Below are positions 61,287 through 64,000 of a stretch of DNA of 64,000 nucleotides, piece after piece. The first letter of the stretch is position 1. Each line of letters opens with the position of its first letter. The notes under the pieces were generated by a model. That model was not told the origin of the DNA, made no database searches, and saw nothing but the letters and a program-made list of their open reading frames with translations. The translations under genes and the position numbers were made by a program. The stretch is taken from assembly GCF_041199985.1 (NCBI RefSeq), contig NZ_CP165647.1:2108001-2172000 (forward strand), read 5' to 3'. The stretch comes from Leptotrichia sp. HSP-536 (GTDB lineage: Bacteria; Fusobacteriota; Fusobacteriia; Fusobacteriales; Leptotrichiaceae).

Positions 61287-62029
61287 TGAACTATCTAAAA
61301 AAAATAATTATTTTTTTTCTGATTGGTATCAGTGTAAATTGTAAAGAAATAGCTAGAATAAATAATAATATAAGAGATGATAAAAATTGGTTAAATATGG
61401 AAATAGAGAAAGATGAAAAAATAAAAATATTAAAAACAAAACAAAAATTATCTTTATGTCCTAAAGAATATAATTTATCAAATTTTTTGGTTTCAAGTTG
61501 CTCCCTTTTGATAGATAAAGATAAAATAAAAGAATTTACTATAAAAGAAGATGAATTAAAAAATTATAGTGATGAAATTAAAAATTTAGTAAAACAATTA
61601 GAAAAAAAAATGTATTTATCAAAGGGTATATCAGTTATTCCAATTGGAAATATTGATTTTTCTGAAACAACATTTTTTTATGAAAAGATAATTGATTCAG
61701 AAGTAATAATATATTTATCAAAAGATTTTAATTATTATTTAGATTTGCATGAATATGAAAAAATGAAAAAAAAGATGGAAAAAATAGATGATTTTCAAGA
61801 TAAATTAAAAAAAATAGAAAAAGTAGCAGAATACATTTATTCTAAGAAAGAAGAATATAAAACTATAATTAATTTCAATTCTAATTTTAGGATTTATTCA
61901 GATTTTCATAAATATTTAAATTTTTCTAAAGAAGTATATTTTGAAGATTGGTTTCTAGATACTTATTACTATTCTTTGAACGAGGATTTAATAAAATTGT
62001 ATAATTTACTTGAAAATAATAAAAAATAG
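61286..62029 (+). CDS. Putative lipoprotein, possible immunity protein
   Basis: 247 aa. The N-terminus M-N-Y-L-K-K-I-I-I-F-F-L-I-G-I-S-V-N-C resembles a lipoprotein signal (Cys19). The rest is Lys/Glu-rich with two more cysteines and a helical second half. The ATG overlaps the stop of the toxin-tail fragment (TAATG), with AGAGGTG upstream. Coupling to a toxin end suggests an immunity protein acting at the membrane. No family recognised. Confidence 0.5.
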   Translation: MNYLKKIIIFFLIGISVNCKEIARINNNIRDDKNWLNMEIEKDEKIKILKTKQKLSLCPKEYNLSNFLVSSCSLLIDKDKIKEFTIKEDELKNYSDEIKNLVKQLEKKMYLSKGISVIPIGNIDFSETTFFYEKIIDSEVIIYLSKDFNYYLDLHEYEKMKKKMEKIDDFQDKLKKIEKVAEYIYSKKEEYKTIINFNSNFRIYSDFHKYLNFSKEVYFEDWFLDTYYYSLNEDLIKLYNLLENNKK

Positions 62030-62094
62030 AAAAAGTTAATACAGAAAAATTTTAAATTAGAAATTGAAAGTGAGAGTTGAATTATAAAATTTCA

Positions 62095-62131
62095 AATAAT
62101 CGTTGTTGTAAAAGACAGCGGTTATTTTTTG
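62095..62131 (+). terminator. Terminator of the toxin/immunity cluster
   Basis: 12-bp stem between 62095-62106 and 62115-62126 (two G-U pairs), 8-nt loop, then TTTT. Confidence 0.75.
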
Positions 62132-62315
62132 TTTTGAAATAGGCTCATATTAGCCCTATAACAAAAAAATTTTGCATCAGGTAGGATATTTTTTTTGTAC
62201 CCAAAAACGATTTAACAAACGCTATGGCTTAATATTGTGTAATATAAACTTTATCTTCATTTTCAATCAATTTCTCAAATTCTCCAGTTGTTTCAGTTCT
62301 TTTTATTCTCTATCT

Positions 62316-62355
62316 AAAAAGGGAGAAAATAAACAAATTCTGAATATTTCTCCCT
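62316..62355 (-). terminator. Terminator of the ABC-ATPase/GTPase unit
   Basis: Minus-strand arms AGGGAGAAATA / TATTTTCTCCCT followed by TTTTT. Confidence 0.7.
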
Positions 62356-62396
62356 AATTTACTTTCATTATTAATTTTTAAAAACAAATTTCTTGA

Positions 62397-63413
62397 TTAA
62401 AAATCACTTTTTAAAATTTCCCCTTTTCTCAAATCGCTTCTCATTTTTTGAATAATATCATCCATTTCATCCAGTTTTTTCAAAATTTTCTTTTCTTCAG
62501 GGCTTGTTGTAATAATTTTACTGATTCCACCATTTTTTATTATAATTCGTTTATCCGCTATTAGTGCCAATGTTGGGTCGTGTGTTGCCATTAATACGAT
62601 TTTATCTGAGGAAACAAGTAATTCCAAGGCTTTTTTCCTGTCAATTCCTGCATTTTCAATTTCGTCAATTAGGACAATTGGAGATGAGCTTAAAATGGCT
62701 GTGTCGGCAATCATCAAAGCACGGGATTGTCCACCGCTTAGGGCTGTGATTGCAGTAGTTAAGTCAAATTGCTCTCCAGCCAGATTGTTTGCGGCGGTAA
62801 TGATTTTTTCCACAGTTTCATCAATGTTTTCAATCATTCGGCTTTGAGCGTGCAGTTCTAGAAATTCCTTTACTGATAAATCCATAACGAAGTTCATGTT
62901 TTGTGATAATTGTGCGACTAGTTTGTTGTTTGAGGAATAACGCCATTTTTTGTCTGGAAGTTCACCGTTTATAAGAATTTGACGCTGTGTTGGAGTATCT
63001 TTCTGGGCAGTCCATTCGATGTCGGCAAGAAGTCTTGATTTTCCAGAACCTGTAGGCCCAACAATAGAAATTATTTCTGATTTATAAATATCAAGTCGCT
63101 CAAATCCCTCTTTATTCCCAGATTTATCTTGCCCAGCGACAATTGTAAGCATATCAATCGAATTTTCCTCTTCCATTCCCAAAAAAAGTTTCATCTGCTC
63201 AATATAATCAACTAGACTTTCCTCAATTTTTTCCACATCCAGTGCAAAGTCCTCGATTTTATCTTCTGCAAAAGTTACGATGAACTCGTGAAATGTCTTA
63301 TCCTGAAAAGTTTCCACAGGCAAGTTGTTTTCCGTAAAAAAGTTTTCTGCAAAGGGATATTTCTTGCTAAGTTCACTAATAGTCAATTTATTTATTAAAT
63401 CGTTATTTTTCAT
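62397..63413 (-). CDS. ABC-type ATPase with N-terminal DUF1858-like domain
   Basis: 338 aa soluble ATPase. Residues about 1-80 (T-I-S-E-L-S-K-K-Y-P-F-A-E-N-F-F) resemble the DUF1858/ScdA-N helical domain but lack its cysteines. The ABC domain follows: Walker A G-P-T-G-S-G-K-S, signature L-S-G-G-Q-S-R-A-L, Walker B I-V-L-I-D-E-I-E-N and H-loop A-T-H-D-P. No permease gene is seen nearby, so it may be a non-transport ABC protein. It lies 34 bp downstream of a Cys-rich GTPase, probably in one unit. Role unknown; metal-centre assembly is a guess from the neighbour. Confidence 0.75.
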   Translation of the reverse strand: MKNNDLINKLTISELSKKYPFAENFFTENNLPVETFQDKTFHEFIVTFAEDKIEDFALDVEKIEESLVDYIEQMKLFLGMEEENSIDMLTIVAGQDKSGNKEGFERLDIYKSEIISIVGPTGSGKSRLLADIEWTAQKDTPTQRQILINGELPDKKWRYSSNNKLVAQLSQNMNFVMDLSVKEFLELHAQSRMIENIDETVEKIITAANNLAGEQFDLTTAITALSGGQSRALMIADTAILSSSPIVLIDEIENAGIDRKKALELLVSSDKIVLMATHDPTLALIADKRIIIKNGGISKIITTSPEEKKILKKLDEMDDIIQKMRSDLRKGEILKSDF

Positions 63414-63447
63414 ATTTTTTCCTTTTTTATTATTTTTATCTATTTTT

Positions 63448-64000
63448 TTACTGCTGTAAATTCATTTTTCGGACATTACCCATCTGGTATTTTTCACCAA
63501 TTCTCTTTTCTCCTAAGCAGTAAGAGCAAAGTGCCGATGGCATTGGAAATCTAAGTTCCATTCCCTGAACGCTGTCTATTTCCAGTTCTTTTTCGTAAAG
63601 AAGTGTACTTAATTCGTACGCTCCTTGTCCAGTAAGACCGTTAACGTGCATTGTTACAGCTTTTGGATTTACAGAGTTCACACGTGAGGCAAAAACTTCA
63701 CGTTCAGCTTGTGAAACAATGTCCCCTTTGGTAATAATCACAATATCAGCGGCTTTTAATAATGGTCCAATCTTTTTAGGTGTATTAATTCCTGATAAAT
63801 TGTCGATTACACAGACTCCCTTAATGTCCTTGATATATGGCGAACATCTGTTGCAAAGTCCTGCCGATTCTGTAATTAATATTGAAAGCCCAAGGCTGTT
63901 TCCCCATTGCACGACTTCCTCGATATTTGATACGAAGAAATGATCTGGGCATAAAGCTCCTGAAATTCCTTTTTTTACTGGAATTCCTGCTTTTGCGTAT
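63448..64000 (-). CDS. Cys-rich P-loop GTPase, CobW/HypB (G3E)-like (partial)
   Basis: At least 184 codons; the N-terminus with the expected P-loop is beyond the right edge. The visible part runs G-A-L-C-P-D-H-F-F-V-S-N-I-E-E-V-V, then T-E-S-A-G-L-C-N-R-C-S-P-Y. V-I-I-T-K-G-D (guanine-specificity-like) and V-N-G-L-T-G-Q-G-A follow. A C-terminal C-S-Y-C pair ends the domain. The order fits G3E GTPases that insert nickel, cobalt or other metal cofactors. Cys pairs C-N-R-C and C-S-Y-C could hold the metal. It precedes the ABC-type ATPase. The cofactor is unknown. Confidence 0.7.
   Translation of the reverse strand, partial: YAKAGIPVKKGISGALCPDHFFVSNIEEVVQWGNSLGLSILITESAGLCNRCSPYIKDIKGVCVIDNLSGINTPKKIGPLLKAADIVIITKGDIVSQAEREVFASRVNSVNPKAVTMHVNGLTGQGAYELSTLLYEKELEIDSVQGMELRFPMPSALCSYCLGEKRIGEKYQMGNVRKMNLQQ

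Larger units (their letters stand above)
62030..62396. other. Non-coding region between convergent genes
   Basis: Holds a plus-strand and a minus-strand terminator (separate entries). A 61-codon open frame at 62172-62357 has no ribosome binding site and was not accepted. Confidence 0.5.

Noticed and set aside
62172..62357. 61-codon open frame on the plus strand
   Set aside because: No ribosome binding site, and it runs through the minus-strand terminator of the ABC-ATPase unit.

Overview
The window is very AT-rich, has short spacers and strong AGGAGG-type ribosome binding sites, and encodes a fermentative anaerobe with an outer membrane (OmpA-type protein, an autotransporter, many lipoproteins). 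Split glyQ/glyS, L-lactate permease, AdhE, GapN, pyruvate:ferredoxin oxidoreductase and a fusolisin-like S8 autotransporter fit the phylum Fusobacteriota, most likely a Leptotrichia-type organism. This assignment is inferred from gene content, not from a marker-gene search.

Layout. 1-4 kb (minus): ribosomal protein S1 (runs off the left edge), an HPr-like protein with a CGGC-domain protein, and an OmpA-family porin-like protein. 4.2-13.1 kb (minus): one long operon ileS-lspA-membrane protein-glyQ-[AAA ATPase-putative PD-(D/E)XK nuclease]-glyS. The ATPase/nuclease pair splits the usually adjacent glyQ and glyS and is the best candidate here for an undescribed (defence-like) system. 13.3-20.6 kb (minus): lctP, tex, then the operon Sel1-repeat protein-pyrD-sirtuin-LMW phosphatase. 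20.9-24 kb: a large S8 serine-protease autotransporter. 24.4-35.3 kb: small exported protein, guaA, adhE, a TnpB remnant, gapN, an alpha/beta hydrolase, mreB and a DNA polymerase III delta'-like gene. 35.4-40 kb: AraC/GyrI regulator, HAD phosphatase, threonine aldolase, and a decayed ISLre2-type insertion sequence with 24-bp inverted repeats and a 10-bp target duplication. 40-50.6 kb (mostly plus): pyruvate:ferredoxin oxidoreductase, recJ with a long C-terminal extension, a lipid kinase, a GyrI-like protein and a GH57 branching enzyme.

50.6-64 kb is the accessory part. It holds repeat-rich spacers around a degenerate metallo-beta-lactamase-fold/GNAT pair, a run of short lipoproteins of which two are clearly paralogous, and a peroxide-defence operon (ahpC, a stand-alone AhpF N-terminal-domain-like protein, and probably a CPDC thioredoxin). 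It also holds a solo IS200/IS605-like end, a frameshifted methyltransferase, an MFS transporter, a cluster of toxin-tail fragments with probable immunity genes, and an ABC-ATPase next to a Cys-rich GTPase that runs off the right edge.

Carbon flow is coherent: GapN yields NADPH in glycolysis, the oxidoreductase makes acetyl-CoA, AdhE reduces it to ethanol, and LctP moves lactate. No tRNA, rRNA or CRISPR array was seen. Promoter and terminator calls are by eye from -35/-10 spacing and from hairpins with T-runs.
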